Source of the DNA: Bacillota bacterium
GTDB taxonomy: Bacteria; Bacillota; Clostridia; Lachnospirales; Lachnospiraceae
NCBI GenBank assembly: GCA_023391695.1
Contig: JAEWAK010000037.1
Coordinates: forward strand, 124,001 to 188,000
Direction: 5' to 3'
Length of the DNA stretch: 64,000 nt
The notes under the pieces are model-generated. The model saw only the letters and a program-made list of their open reading frames with translations. It did not search any database and was not told the DNA's origin. Shown here piece by piece: positions 52,066-60,124 of the stretch. A program made the position numbers and the translations under genes. The stretch's first letter is position 1. Each line of letters opens with the position of its first letter.

Positions 52066-52524
52066 TTACTGCATGATTCCTTCTACATTTTGGATGCCCT
52101 TTAATAATAATCTTTTAAATATTTCTTTTTCTTCCTGGGTCATATCCCGAACAATTACTGCTTCCAGGCCCTGGATATAATTTTTCATGGATTTGGACAA
52201 TTCCTCTCCTTTTACTGTCAATTCCACCCTTTTTATCCTGGCATCCGATTCATCGTTTATTCTGTGAATCAGGTCATTTTTCTCCATGTTCTGCAGAATA
52301 TTTGTTACGCTGGAGCGCCTGATACCAAATTGAAGTTCAATCGTCTTTTGGTAGGCACTGGTATTTTCATAATTCTCGGTAAGGAATCTGAGAATTTTTA
52401 CCTGCTCAATCGTGACATTGTGCTTTACTAAATTTTCACCTGCCAGATATTTAATATCTTTGGCCAGTCTTTGTATATAAGCCCCGTAATCATCGGGACG
52501 CTTTGGGAAATTACCTTGATTCAT
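52066..52524 (-). CDS. MarR-family transcriptional regulator
   Basis: 152 residues. Winged helix with FGIRRSSVTNILQNMEKNDL and the wing RINDESDARIKRVELT. MarR proteins respond to small lipophilic ligands and often control neighbouring exporters; this one precedes the ABC exporter pair on the same strand. ATG at 52524 with AGGAG. Confidence 0.93.
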   Translation of the reverse strand: MNQGNFPKRPDDYGAYIQRLAKDIKYLAGENLVKHNVTIEQVKILRFLTENYENTSAYQKTIELQFGIRRSSVTNILQNMEKNDLIHRINDESDARIKRVELTVKGEELSKSMKNYIQGLEAVIVRDMTQEEKEIFKRLLLKGIQNVEGIMQ

Positions 52525-52662
52525 ACCTGTCTCCTAAAGGGGTGCTATCCCTTTTTTTCTTCGTGAAATTTGTTAGACATCTAACAATATACTAGTTTTT
52601 CATCCTGTTGTCAAGGTAAAAAATAGTTAAATTTATGACGAAGGAAAGATTGCAAAAACTTC

Positions 52663-52705
52663 GGCCATCACCGGAGGTGGGTGTAATCCACCTCTGATAA
52701 TGGCC
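52663..52705. terminator. Two-part hairpin after the Nudix gene
   Basis: GGCCAT (52663) and GGAGGTGG (52673) pair with CCACCTC (52688) and ATGGCC (52700). The minus-strand tail includes GAAGTTTTTGC. It probably ends the Nudix transcript. The rest of the 52525-52838 gap has no gene. Confidence 0.55.
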
Positions 52706-52838
52706 TTAGATTCCGGAAATATTTCCCCGCACAAAACACTGCGCAACCCATTTGAAATATACGTTTTTCAGCAGGTTTTGCATTGTATAAATATTTTTAT
52801 CTGACGGCTTGTCAGTATTGCCGTAACCGAACAAAGGA

Positions 52839-53255
52839 TTAATCGATATCCAGCTGTTCCAGTATGTGATTCTCTTCCAGATCCTTAAGGGTGCGCTTGC
52901 CCAGATTATTAAGCAGTGCGGCTTTATCTGCCCATAGATAATCCGTATGTTCTCCCGATAATATAATATGATCCGTATTGCTGCGGCATAAATAATTAAT
53001 AATCACTACCTGCCTGTAATCATGGGTTTTAAAAGATGTTGCAAAGAGCAGTTTTTCCACCGTAACCTCTAAACCGGTTTCTTCCATGATTTCTCTTTTA
53101 AGACCGCTTATTAAATCTTCTCCAAATTCCAGTTTTCCCCCAACAAACTCCCATGTGCCGGCACCTATTTTATTGTTTTCTGTCCGCTTTACGATAAGCG
53201 CCTTCCTATTATATAGAATGATGGCTTTCATCGCATTAATTATTATGTTTTCCAT
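52839..53255 (-). CDS. Nudix hydrolase
   Basis: 138 residues. The Nudix box reads GGKLEFGEDLISGLKREIMEETGLEV split around the G-x5-E-x7-REIMEETG core, complete in its metal-binding glutamates. Cleaves nucleoside diphosphates linked to another group; MutT-like or ADP-ribose-type, not distinguishable here. The ATG at 53255 has AGAGGTG; the longer ORF start is rejected. Confidence 0.9.
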   Translation of the reverse strand: MENIIINAMKAIILYNRKALIVKRTENNKIGAGTWEFVGGKLEFGEDLISGLKREIMEETGLEVTVEKLLFATSFKTHDYRQVVIINYLCRSNTDHIILSGEHTDYLWADKAALLNNLGKRTLKDLEENHILEQLDID

Positions 53256-53280
53256 AAGCTTCACCTCTTGTCGTGAATTA

Positions 53281-53311
53281 CCCACCACTTAATCTAAGAT
53301 TTGAAGTGGGG
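53281..53311. repeat. Hairpin resembling an IS200/IS605-type end
   Basis: CCCACCACTT (53281-53290) pairs with AAGTGGGG (53304-53311) around TCTAAGATT; a further CTCCCACC segment follows at about 53348. No transposase or TnpB sequence nearby, so at most a remnant. Confidence 0.35.
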
Positions 53312-53778
53312 AGAGTCAAGGGAGTGTCTTTGTAGACAGCAATTCCTCTCCCACCTCAGTGGAAGGAGTCTTCTTGCTGCCAAATGATAAATCAATCAAA
53401 AATTATACTCATTTTCATTAACAGATTTAATATATCCGGATAGTTGAATTACACTTTTATAATCTTAATTTAACACATTAATGGTATTATGAAAACCTTT
53501 TTTTACAGGAAAAACGGATTAGGAAATCAATCATCAGCCATAGACCGCAGGCGGTAAGATATACGGAATATTAATGTACCGTCTCAAACCCCCAAATTAA
53601 TGAAATAAGTCCCTAAAAAACAATTAAGAAAAATGGATTTCTTCTATTATATTAATAATAACACAGCAAACAATGAAGGGATATAATTACAAAAACAAAG
53701 TTAGTTTACAGGTGTGATTGTAAACTACAGGATATTTTGTATTATAAATAAATTTTTGTGGTAATTTTTCCGGTTTGG

Positions 53779-53787
53779 TGTTATAAT
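53779..53787 (+). promoter_or_regulatory. Extended -10 promoter for the fluoride-exporter operon
   Basis: TGTTATAAT, a TGnTATAAT extended -10 box, ending just before the riboswitch aptamer. No good -35 box is visible. Confidence 0.5.
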
Positions 53788-53792
53788 AAAAA

Positions 53793-53885
53793 ACCAGATG
53801 GTGATGGAGTTCACCTTTAACCGCTAAAATGCTGATGACTCCTGCAAATAATACTTTGTTATTTGCAGGAGTCATTTTATTTAAA
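53793..53885 (+). ncRNA. Fluoride riboswitch (crcB motif) with terminator
   Basis: The aptamer shows the conserved parts of the crcB motif: GGTGATGGAGTTCACC (53800-53815), AACCGCT (53819-53825) and GCTGATGACTCCTG (53831-53844). The aptamer 3' side is shared with a 17-bp terminator stem (53835-53851 with 53859-53875) followed by TTTATTTAA. Fluoride binding should disrupt the terminator and turn on the two crcB genes downstream, as known for this class. Confidence 0.93.
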
Positions 53886-53938
53886 AACAGATTTAAAAAA
53901 ACAATAGGTTACCCCCAAAGACAAGGAGGAAATAATAA

Positions 53939-54379
53939 ATGCGAAAATATGTATTTATCAGTATAGGAGGTATCTTTGGTGCTATTTTAAGATATCTGGT
54001 CAGAAGCATTCCCATTGACAATTATCACGGAAATATTCCTTTGAATACCTTAATCATCAATATTACCGGAAGTTTTATTCTGGCTTTTGTTTTAACGGCA
54101 GCTAATGATGTGCTAAAATTAAACGCCGACTTAAAACTCGGAATTGCCACAGGCTTTATCGGTGCTTATACCACTTTTTCAACCCTTTGTAAGGAGATGG
54201 TGAACTTACTCACCCTGGGATATTATTCTGAAGCAGTCTCCTATGTAACTGTTTCCATCCTGTTCGGAATTGCCGGCGTATATTCCGGTATATTATTGGC
54301 ACGAAAAACTGTCCGGTCAGTGAAAAAGGATAATAGAAATGCGGCTGACAAAACCTTTCCAAAAAAGGGGGTAAAATAA
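53939..54379 (+). CDS. crcB: Fluoride channel CrcB/Fluc, first subunit
   Basis: 146 residues, four membrane helices. Family motifs GGIFGAILRYLVR (about 8-20), NITGSFILAF and GFIGAYTTFSTLC. Compared with the second copy it has a basic C-terminal tail of about 25 residues. ATG at 53939 with AGGAGG. Exports fluoride from the cytoplasm; controlled by the riboswitch upstream. Confidence 0.95.
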   Translation: MRKYVFISIGGIFGAILRYLVRSIPIDNYHGNIPLNTLIINITGSFILAFVLTAANDVLKLNADLKLGIATGFIGAYTTFSTLCKEMVNLLTLGYYSEAVSYVTVSILFGIAGVYSGILLARKTVRSVKKDNRNAADKTFPKKGVK

Positions 54380-54380
54380 T

Positions 54381-54734
54381 ATGGATCTGATTTTAGTGGG
54401 AATCGGCGGCGCCCTTGGCAGTCTCGCCAGGTATCAGTTAGGAAGAATCATCTCCGGGAAATCCGGTACGGCTTTCCCAATCGGTACATTCCTGATTAAT
54501 ATAACCGGTGCAATCCTCCTGGGTGTTGTCACCAGTCTGGAAGCCGGCAGGAATATTTACCTGTTATTGGGTGACGGCTTTCTAGGGGCCTATACTACTT
54601 TTTCGACCTTTATGTATGAAGGATTTCATTTATTTCAGGACAATAAGAAACTGAATGCGGTTGCCTATATTTCTGGTTCCCTGCTACTTGGAATCCTGGG
54701 ATATGCCCTGGGTTACCGGTTCGCTAAACTTTAA
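54381..54734 (+). CDS. crcB: Fluoride channel CrcB/Fluc, second subunit
   Basis: 117 residues, four membrane helices, motifs GGALGSLARYQLG, NITGAILLG and GFLGAYTTFSTF. Starts one base after the first crcB stop. Pairs of this kind form heterodimeric Fluc channels in many Firmicutes. Its end overlaps the convergent aminotransferase gene by 11 bases. Confidence 0.95.
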   Translation: MDLILVGIGGALGSLARYQLGRIISGKSGTAFPIGTFLINITGAILLGVVTSLEAGRNIYLLLGDGFLGAYTTFSTFMYEGFHLFQDNKKLNAVAYISGSLLLGILGYALGYRFAKL

Positions 54735-56097
54735 CCGAACAGCTGTGTGTCAGCTTAATAATTGCTTTTTCCAAAATATCAAAGCCCGCTTCCAGCTGTT
54801 CATCCGTCACTACCAGAGGACATAAGAAACGTACAACATTATCATAGGTACCTGCACTTTCTATAATCAGGCCGTTTTTCACACACTCCTGCACCAGTTC
54901 CCCCACCAGTTCTTTATTCGGTTCCCCGGTTTTCTGGTCCTTTACAAATTCTATACCTAACATGACACCAATGCCCCGGACATCGCCGATTACCGGATAT
55001 TTCTCTTTCCAGCCGCCGAATTTGGCCATACATTTTTCCGATATGCTCAAAGCCCGGTCGCAGAGCTTATCCCTTTCTATAATTTCAATTACCTTAAGGG
55101 CTGCTGCACAGGCCAGGGCATTCCCGCTGTAGGTTCCTCCGATGGTACCCGGCGTAACGGCATCCATGATCTCAGCCCTTGCAGTTACGGCCGATAACGG
55201 GACTCCGCCTGCAATGGACTTGGCCGTTGTGATAATATCCGGAGCGCAGCCTTCTTCCGCCCAGTAGCTGGAGACAAAGAGCTTGCCGGAACGCCCGAAA
55301 CCGCACTGGACTTCATCCGCAATGAAAAGAATACCTTTTTCATCACAAATCTTTCGTACAGCCTTTACCCATTCGATGGGGGCAGGGACGAAACCGCCCT
55401 CTCCCTGTACCGGTTCCACCACAATAGCAGCCACGTATTCCGCAGGGGAAGCTTCTTCAAATACACTGTTTAACCTGCTTATATAATATTTAATGGCTTC
55501 CGCGTCGTCTAATCCCCTGGGTTTGCGGTAGAGATAAGGGAATTCCGCACGGTATACCCCGTCTGGAAAAGGTCCCATGCCCCTGGCATATGCCTTCTTG
55601 GCCGTCATGGTCATGGTAAGGGCGGTCCTTCCGTGAAATGCACCGGAGAATACGATAATATTCGGCCTTTTTGTATAAGACTTTGCAATCTTTACCGCGT
55701 TTTCATCCGCTTCTGCCCCGCTGTTGACAAACATGGTCTTTTTGGCTTCACCCCTGACCGGAACGATTTCATTCATTTTTTCGGCTAAAGTTATATATCC
55801 TTCATGGGTCACTATATTCATCATGGCATGAAAATAATTTTCCGCCTGTTTTTTCACCGCTTCTATCATCTCTGTCCGGCTGTAACCCACATTTAAAACG
55901 CCGACGCCTCCGACCCAGTCCAGGAATATATTGCCGTCCACATCTTCCAACATGGCTCCCTCACCGCGTTTTATCACACAGGGGTAATTGCAGCGGATGG
56001 CATCCGGAACAGCTTCCTTTCTTCTGTCGATAATGGCTTTTGCTTTTGGCCCCGGCAATGTATCCGTAATAATTTTAGGTAATGCATCTCTCAACAT
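54724..56097 (-). CDS. gabT: Class III aminotransferase (4-aminobutyrate transaminase type)
   Basis: 457 residues. PLP lysine in TTAKSIAGG (about 290), phosphate-contact motif NSGAEADENAVK, HGRTALTMTMT, IADEVQCGFGRSG and GGTYSGNAL. GABA aminotransferase converts GABA plus 2-oxoglutarate to succinate semialdehyde plus glutamate. The neighbouring 4-hydroxybutyrate dehydrogenase, which uses that semialdehyde, supports GABA over ornithine as substrate. ATG at 56097 with GGAGG, 15 bases after the dehydrogenase gene. Confidence 0.87.
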   Translation of the reverse strand: MLRDALPKIITDTLPGPKAKAIIDRRKEAVPDAIRCNYPCVIKRGEGAMLEDVDGNIFLDWVGGVGVLNVGYSRTEMIEAVKKQAENYFHAMMNIVTHEGYITLAEKMNEIVPVRGEAKKTMFVNSGAEADENAVKIAKSYTKRPNIIVFSGAFHGRTALTMTMTAKKAYARGMGPFPDGVYRAEFPYLYRKPRGLDDAEAIKYYISRLNSVFEEASPAEYVAAIVVEPVQGEGGFVPAPIEWVKAVRKICDEKGILFIADEVQCGFGRSGKLFVSSYWAEEGCAPDIITTAKSIAGGVPLSAVTARAEIMDAVTPGTIGGTYSGNALACAAALKVIEIIERDKLCDRALSISEKCMAKFGGWKEKYPVIGDVRGIGVMLGIEFVKDQKTGEPNKELVGELVQECVKNGLIIESAGTYDNVVRFLCPLVVTDEQLEAGFDILEKAIIKLTHSCSVKV

Positions 56098-56111
56098 AAG
56101 AATTCCTCCTT

Positions 56112-57230
56112 TTATTCATAAAGCGACCTATAGATTTTATAAACCGCAGCTTTATCCAGCTCCGTATAATTGTTTGCCATAAGACGTCCCTGTTTTTCCA
56201 TGACGGATAGAGTAAATTCCTCTAACTGCTCCCTGGTAACCCCATATTGGCTTAAGGACTTTTTCTGGACTATGTGATTTAACAGGACTTCCAGTTCTTC
56301 ATAAACCCTGTCGGCACCGCAATTTAATATACCGGCTAAAAATTCATTAAGCTGCCGTATTTTCCCGTCCGGCTTAAGCCTTTGGTAAGCTTTAAATACG
56401 CCCGTAAAAATGGCATAATTGGATTCACCGTGGGGGATATGGTAAGCCGCCCCCAAAGGGTAACTCATGGCGTGGACTGCCGCCGTACCTGCATTGCAAA
56501 AAGCGATCCCCGCATAGGTACTGGCAAGCAAAAAGCCCGGGATCAGCGGAATTCTTGCGGCTTCCCCGCCTTTTACGATTGCCTGGTATCCCTTTATGAT
56601 CATCTCCATAGCCAGGCAGGAATAATTTTCGGTAAAGGAATTTGCCTTGGGAGAAAGAAAGGATTCTATCGCATGAATAAAAGCATCAATGGAACTGGTC
56701 GCAAAATAGGGAAACGGCAGTTTTTCCAGTAGTTCCGGTATCAATACGGCAAAATCCGCAAAAAGCTCATCCACCGCAAGGCCAAGCTTCGTATGGCGGG
56801 AAATCAGCTCCAGGATGGATATGTTGGTAACTTCACTTCCCGTACCGCAGGTGGTGGGTACCAGAATTAATTCTTTGTCTTTGACCGGTTCAAGCTTTTT
56901 ATCAAATAGATCCAGCACCGGAGATACCTTCTTTAAGGCAAATAACTTTGCCACATCCAGTATGGCGCCTCCTCCGATGGCAATCACCCTGCCATAGGAA
57001 ATCTCTTTCATATCCGTGTAAATAGCCTCCACCATTTCATCATTCGGCTCCCCCGTGCCATATTTTCTAAAGTTTATAACGGCTGCATCAGGACAGAGTT
57101 CCTTAAAATAATCCTGAAAGGTATGTTCACTGGCTATGATCAAATCATTTCCGCCGATCCGGTAAGTATCGCAAAATTCTTTACAGCTATCAAACTGCTG
57201 AATTGTGGTTTTTATTCTGAATTGTTTCAT
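56112..57230 (-). CDS. 4hbD: 4-hydroxybutyrate dehydrogenase (iron-containing alcohol dehydrogenase)
   Basis: 372 residues, the same length as the C. kluyveri enzyme (about 371) and with close motif agreement: VPTTCGTGSEVTNISILEL, HTKLGLAVDELFA, TSSIDAFIHAIESFLSP (Asp and His metal ligands), HAMSYPLGAAYHIPHGESN (two His ligands). NAD loop GGGAILDVAK. Reduces succinate semialdehyde to 4-hydroxybutyrate, or the reverse. First gene of the pair; divergent from the PucR regulator across a 292-base gap. ATG at 57230 with AGGAG. Confidence 0.9.
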   Translation of the reverse strand: MKQFRIKTTIQQFDSCKEFCDTYRIGGNDLIIASEHTFQDYFKELCPDAAVINFRKYGTGEPNDEMVEAIYTDMKEISYGRVIAIGGGAILDVAKLFALKKVSPVLDLFDKKLEPVKDKELILVPTTCGTGSEVTNISILELISRHTKLGLAVDELFADFAVLIPELLEKLPFPYFATSSIDAFIHAIESFLSPKANSFTENYSCLAMEMIIKGYQAIVKGGEAARIPLIPGFLLASTYAGIAFCNAGTAAVHAMSYPLGAAYHIPHGESNYAIFTGVFKAYQRLKPDGKIRQLNEFLAGILNCGADRVYEELEVLLNHIVQKKSLSQYGVTREQLEEFTLSVMEKQGRLMANNYTELDKAAVYKIYRSLYE

Positions 57231-57522
57231 GTCCGCTCCTGTCCCAGGCTTTGGAGTAATCCGTTAAGGGAAATGCATTGGTTTACCCTGCATATTTCCA
57301 AGACCTGTTGTCTTCCCTATGGTTTCTGTGTATTAATTGGGGAATATCGTAACACAAAAAAAATACCCGGGCAACGTCAATCAGCATAAAAATAGGCAAA
57401 ATATTTGTGCTGGACAACCATAGCTCCATAAATTATAATTTTAATAAATTCATATTGGTATAACAACCTGATATGACGGACGGATGATACATTTCGAAAG
57501 AATACCGCAAAGGAGAACGCGA

Positions 57523-58701
57523 ATGGCTGTTAATTTAAAAAATATCTACACAGATACAAAACAAAAGTTTAAGCTGGAACTGCTTGCCGGGAGGGAAGGC
57601 CTGGAAAATACCGTCAGCTGGGTACACCTGATAGAGGATGTCACCACTACCGACTTTATCCGTGGCAGTGAACTCATCATTACCACCGGATTAGGTGTGA
57701 ACGGCGAATACTGGCTGGAACAATTTATAGAAAACCTGTCCCTGCAGCATGCTGTAGGGCTTATTGTCAATGTCGGGGCTTATATCAAAGAAATACCCTC
57801 CCATACCCTGGAGTATTGTGAAAAAATTCATTTTCCCCTGTTTATTATGCCCTGGGAAATACATCTTGTTGACATCATGCAGGATTTCTGCAACCGGATC
57901 ATCCATGCCGAACAGGTAGAAATCAATGAATCCACCGCATTTTTAAATTCCTTTTTGACGCCCGAAAACAGGGATTCCTACCAGCCATATCTGGAACAGA
58001 ACGGCTATCAGCTGAAAGGCTCCTACTGTGTACTGGTTATCCATCCGGATAAAGATATAGCCCTCCAGGAGCAGGAATTATTGTTTAAAAGATTCCGGAT
58101 TACGGCCATCAATATTTTAAACCGGCTTTCCATACCGTTTTGTGTATTAAATCTCAACCAGCAAGTTTTTATTATTTTCCACGGAAGTACCGTTGACAAA
58201 ATCAGAACCTATTCGGAAAAGCTAAAACAGGGATTTAAGAAAGAATATACTTACTACCGGATCCGGATCGGAGTAGGCCCCCTGGTTTTAGGAGCGGATA
58301 ATATCCATAAAAGCTTTAAGAGGGGACAGGCCGTACTGCGGATCGGGAAAAAGCAGAATATTGATATTATGTTCTACGACGACATCGGCATTAATAAAGT
58401 TATACTGGCGGTGGAGGATAACCAGGTATTGGCAGACATGTACCGGGATTGCCTGGGGGTTCTGGAAGATTATGATAAACGCCATAATACGGATTATTTA
58501 GCTGTTTTGCAACTGTACCTTTCCCATAATTCCAGTGTACAGGCTGTGGCGGAGCAGACCTTTACCCACCGCAACACCATTAATTACAGGATCAAAAAAA
58601 TAAAAGAACTCCTTTCTTCGGATCTAGACACCATGGAAGACCGCTTCCGGTTTCAGCTGGCATTCTATATCCGTGATATCCTGGAAGACTCAGAAAAATA
58701 A
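57523..58701 (+). CDS. PucR-family transcriptional regulator
   Basis: 392 residues. N-terminal PucR ligand domain (about 1-120, ELLAGREGLENTVSWVHLIE), a middle GGDEF-like CdaR region, and a C-terminal helix-turn-helix (LQLYLSHNSSVQAVAEQTF, HRNTINYRIKKIKELL). The ATG at 57523 has AAAGGAG; the ORF start at 57484 lacks a site. Divergent from the GABA-catabolic pair and upstream of an amino-acid transporter, so it is the likely regulator of both. Confidence 0.9.
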   Translation: MAVNLKNIYTDTKQKFKLELLAGREGLENTVSWVHLIEDVTTTDFIRGSELIITTGLGVNGEYWLEQFIENLSLQHAVGLIVNVGAYIKEIPSHTLEYCEKIHFPLFIMPWEIHLVDIMQDFCNRIIHAEQVEINESTAFLNSFLTPENRDSYQPYLEQNGYQLKGSYCVLVIHPDKDIALQEQELLFKRFRITAINILNRLSIPFCVLNLNQQVFIIFHGSTVDKIRTYSEKLKQGFKKEYTYYRIRIGVGPLVLGADNIHKSFKRGQAVLRIGKKQNIDIMFYDDIGINKVILAVEDNQVLADMYRDCLGVLEDYDKRHNTDYLAVLQLYLSHNSSVQAVAEQTFTHRNTINYRIKKIKELLSSDLDTMEDRFRFQLAFYIRDILEDSEK

Positions 58702-58714
58702 TGATTAATTGAAC

Positions 58715-58772
58715 AAAGAGTTGGCTTGCAAGACTCTGGCACTGACGCACTGTCACTTCAGTAACAATTACC
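58715..58772 (+). repeat. Dispersed repeat family R1, copy B
   Basis: AAAGAGTTGGCTTGCA, GACTCTGGCACTGACGCACTG, CACTTCAGTAAC. Inverted relative to copy C at 59164-59214; the two flank the segment holding the pucR terminators and the transporter leader. Confidence 0.6.
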
Positions 58773-58860
58773 AAGGGATATTATCCTTTTGTGTGTTCAT
58801 GTGCATCCCGCGGAGCGTTTCTTAATCTTAGGACGAACTTTCTATGAGACGTGAAAGACT

Positions 58861-58891
58861 CCGGCTGCCTCCCCACAGCGGAGGCAGCCGG
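58861..58891 (+). terminator. GC-rich hairpin after pucR
   Basis: CCGGCTGCCTCC (58861-58872) pairs perfectly with GGAGGCAGCCGG (58880-58891), loop 7 bases. It lacks a T-run. Confidence 0.55.
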
Positions 58892-58913
58892 GAAATTCCT
58901 TGCGCATGGGTTT

Positions 58914-58935
58914 CCTCCTGTCAGGAGGGCTTTTT
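58914..58935 (+). terminator. Terminator after pucR
   Basis: CCTCCT-GTC-AGGAGG followed by GCTTTTT. Similar in sequence to the palindrome in repeat copy A at 4503-4520. Confidence 0.6.
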
Positions 58936-58989
58936 ATTCCATCGGAAATAATTGGAAACTCCTTTTAGATAAAAAATTAAAAATTTTGA

Positions 58990-59018
58990 TTGACAGAGAA
59001 AAAAAAGAATGATAATAT
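58990..59018 (+). promoter_or_regulatory. Sigma-A promoter of the amino-acid transporter leader
   Basis: TTGACA (58990-58995), 17-base spacer, TAATAT (59013-59018). Confidence 0.75.
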
Positions 59019-59024
59019 ATGCAA

Positions 59025-59146
59025 CATCAAGAACCGATACGAAGGTGTATTAAGAGCAATTCCTGTCTTAATACACTTTTTTTAATTTCATACCGTTTAA
59101 AACCAAGATGTAAAGGGGCACTAAAAAGCAGATAGTGCCCTTTTTT
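59025..59146 (+). ncRNA. Short leader RNA with tandem terminators
   Basis: Directly after the promoter come two terminators: GTGTATTAAGA / TCTTAATACAC with seven T (59045-59083) and GGGCACTA / TAGTGCCC with six T (59116-59146). The product is either a 60- or 120-base small RNA, or an attenuation leader for the transporter genes that begin at 59273. No known riboswitch or T-box was recognised. Confidence 0.55.
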
Positions 59147-59163
59147 GTGCAATTAGGAAATTT

Positions 59164-59214
59164 TCGCTAAAGTGACAGCGCGTCAGTACCAGAGTCTGGC
59201 AAGACAGACTCTTT
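59164..59214 (-). repeat. Dispersed repeat family R1, copy C
   Basis: Reverse complement reads AAAGAGTCTGTCTTGCCAG, CTCTGGTACTGACGCGCTG, CACTTTAGCG, matching copies A and B. It lies in the transporter leader. Confidence 0.6.
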
Positions 59215-59272
59215 CCGGTTATCTCTGTCTGCCCCCGGCAGGCGGTACACAAACAATAAAGGAGGCAGCAGC

Positions 59273-60019
59273 ATGGGTGAAAAGGCAAAAGAATATATTA
59301 TACGGGTTTATCAATTGTCAAAGAGCTTTGGGAATTTGGAAGTACTGAAGAATATCAGTCTGCATGTAAAACGCGGAGAGGTTGTAACCATTATCGGCCC
59401 TTCCGGCTCAGGCAAGAGCACCTTTTTACGTTGTATGAACCTGTTGGAAGTTCCTAGCGGCGGCAAAATGTATTACAAGGACAGGGATATGCTGGATCTG
59501 GCAACGGACAGCAGAATCCTGCGGAGAAATGTAGGGATGGTATTCCAGAAATTTAACCTGTTTCCCACAAAGACGGTTTTACAGAATATCGTTATGGCAC
59601 CTGTGAGGATAAATAAAAAAAGCAAGGCAGAAGCAACCGAAATAGCAATGAACCTGCTGAAAAAAGTAGGCCTTGAGGATAAAGCCAATAATTATCCCAA
59701 AACTTTATCCGGCGGTCAGCAGCAAAGAGTTGCCATTGCAAGGGCATTGGCCATGCAGCCCGAAATGCTTCTCTTTGACGAACCGACCTCTGCCCTTGAT
59801 CCGGAGCTGGTGGGCGATGTTTTAGCCGTTATGAAGGAACTGGCAACGGAAGGAATGACAATGGTTATCGTAACCCATGAAATGGCCTTTGCAAGAGATG
59901 TTTCCGACCGGGTCATTTTTATGGATAAAGGTTTCATCGTGGAAGAAGGCCCGCCGGAGGATATTTTCGGCAATCCCAAAAATGACAGGACAAGGGACTT
60001 TTTAGCCAGAGTCCTGTAA
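59273..60019 (+). CDS. Polar amino-acid ABC transporter ATPase (GlnQ-like)
   Basis: 248 residues. Walker A GPSGSGKST, signature LSGGQQQRVAIARAL, Walker B MLLFDEPTSALDPEL, switch His in IVTHEM. Energises import by the permease and binding protein downstream. ATG at 59273 with GGAGG. By position after PucR and the GABA genes, GABA, glutamate or glutamine are plausible substrates, but the sequence does not decide. Confidence 0.94.
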   Translation: MGEKAKEYIIRVYQLSKSFGNLEVLKNISLHVKRGEVVTIIGPSGSGKSTFLRCMNLLEVPSGGKMYYKDRDMLDLATDSRILRRNVGMVFQKFNLFPTKTVLQNIVMAPVRINKKSKAEATEIAMNLLKKVGLEDKANNYPKTLSGGQQQRVAIARALAMQPEMLLFDEPTSALDPELVGDVLAVMKELATEGMTMVIVTHEMAFARDVSDRVIFMDKGFIVEEGPPEDIFGNPKNDRTRDFLARVL

Positions 60020-60124
60020 AAGCCATAAGAGTATAAATAGCTGTTAACCCATTAAAAATAATGTGTGATTCCGGCCTGTATTCAGGCAGAATCTTATGTT
60101 ACCCAAATGAAGGAGGAAAATACG

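Noticed and set aside
53687..53875. Minus-strand 62-codon frame.
   Set aside because: It lies antisense to the fluoride riboswitch, which explains the sequence constraint.
59019..59136. Leader-peptide-like reading frame through the first terminator of the transporter leader.
   Set aside because: Its ATG touches the -10 box, so it would need a leaderless message, and the codon content shows no amino-acid run expected for attenuation.
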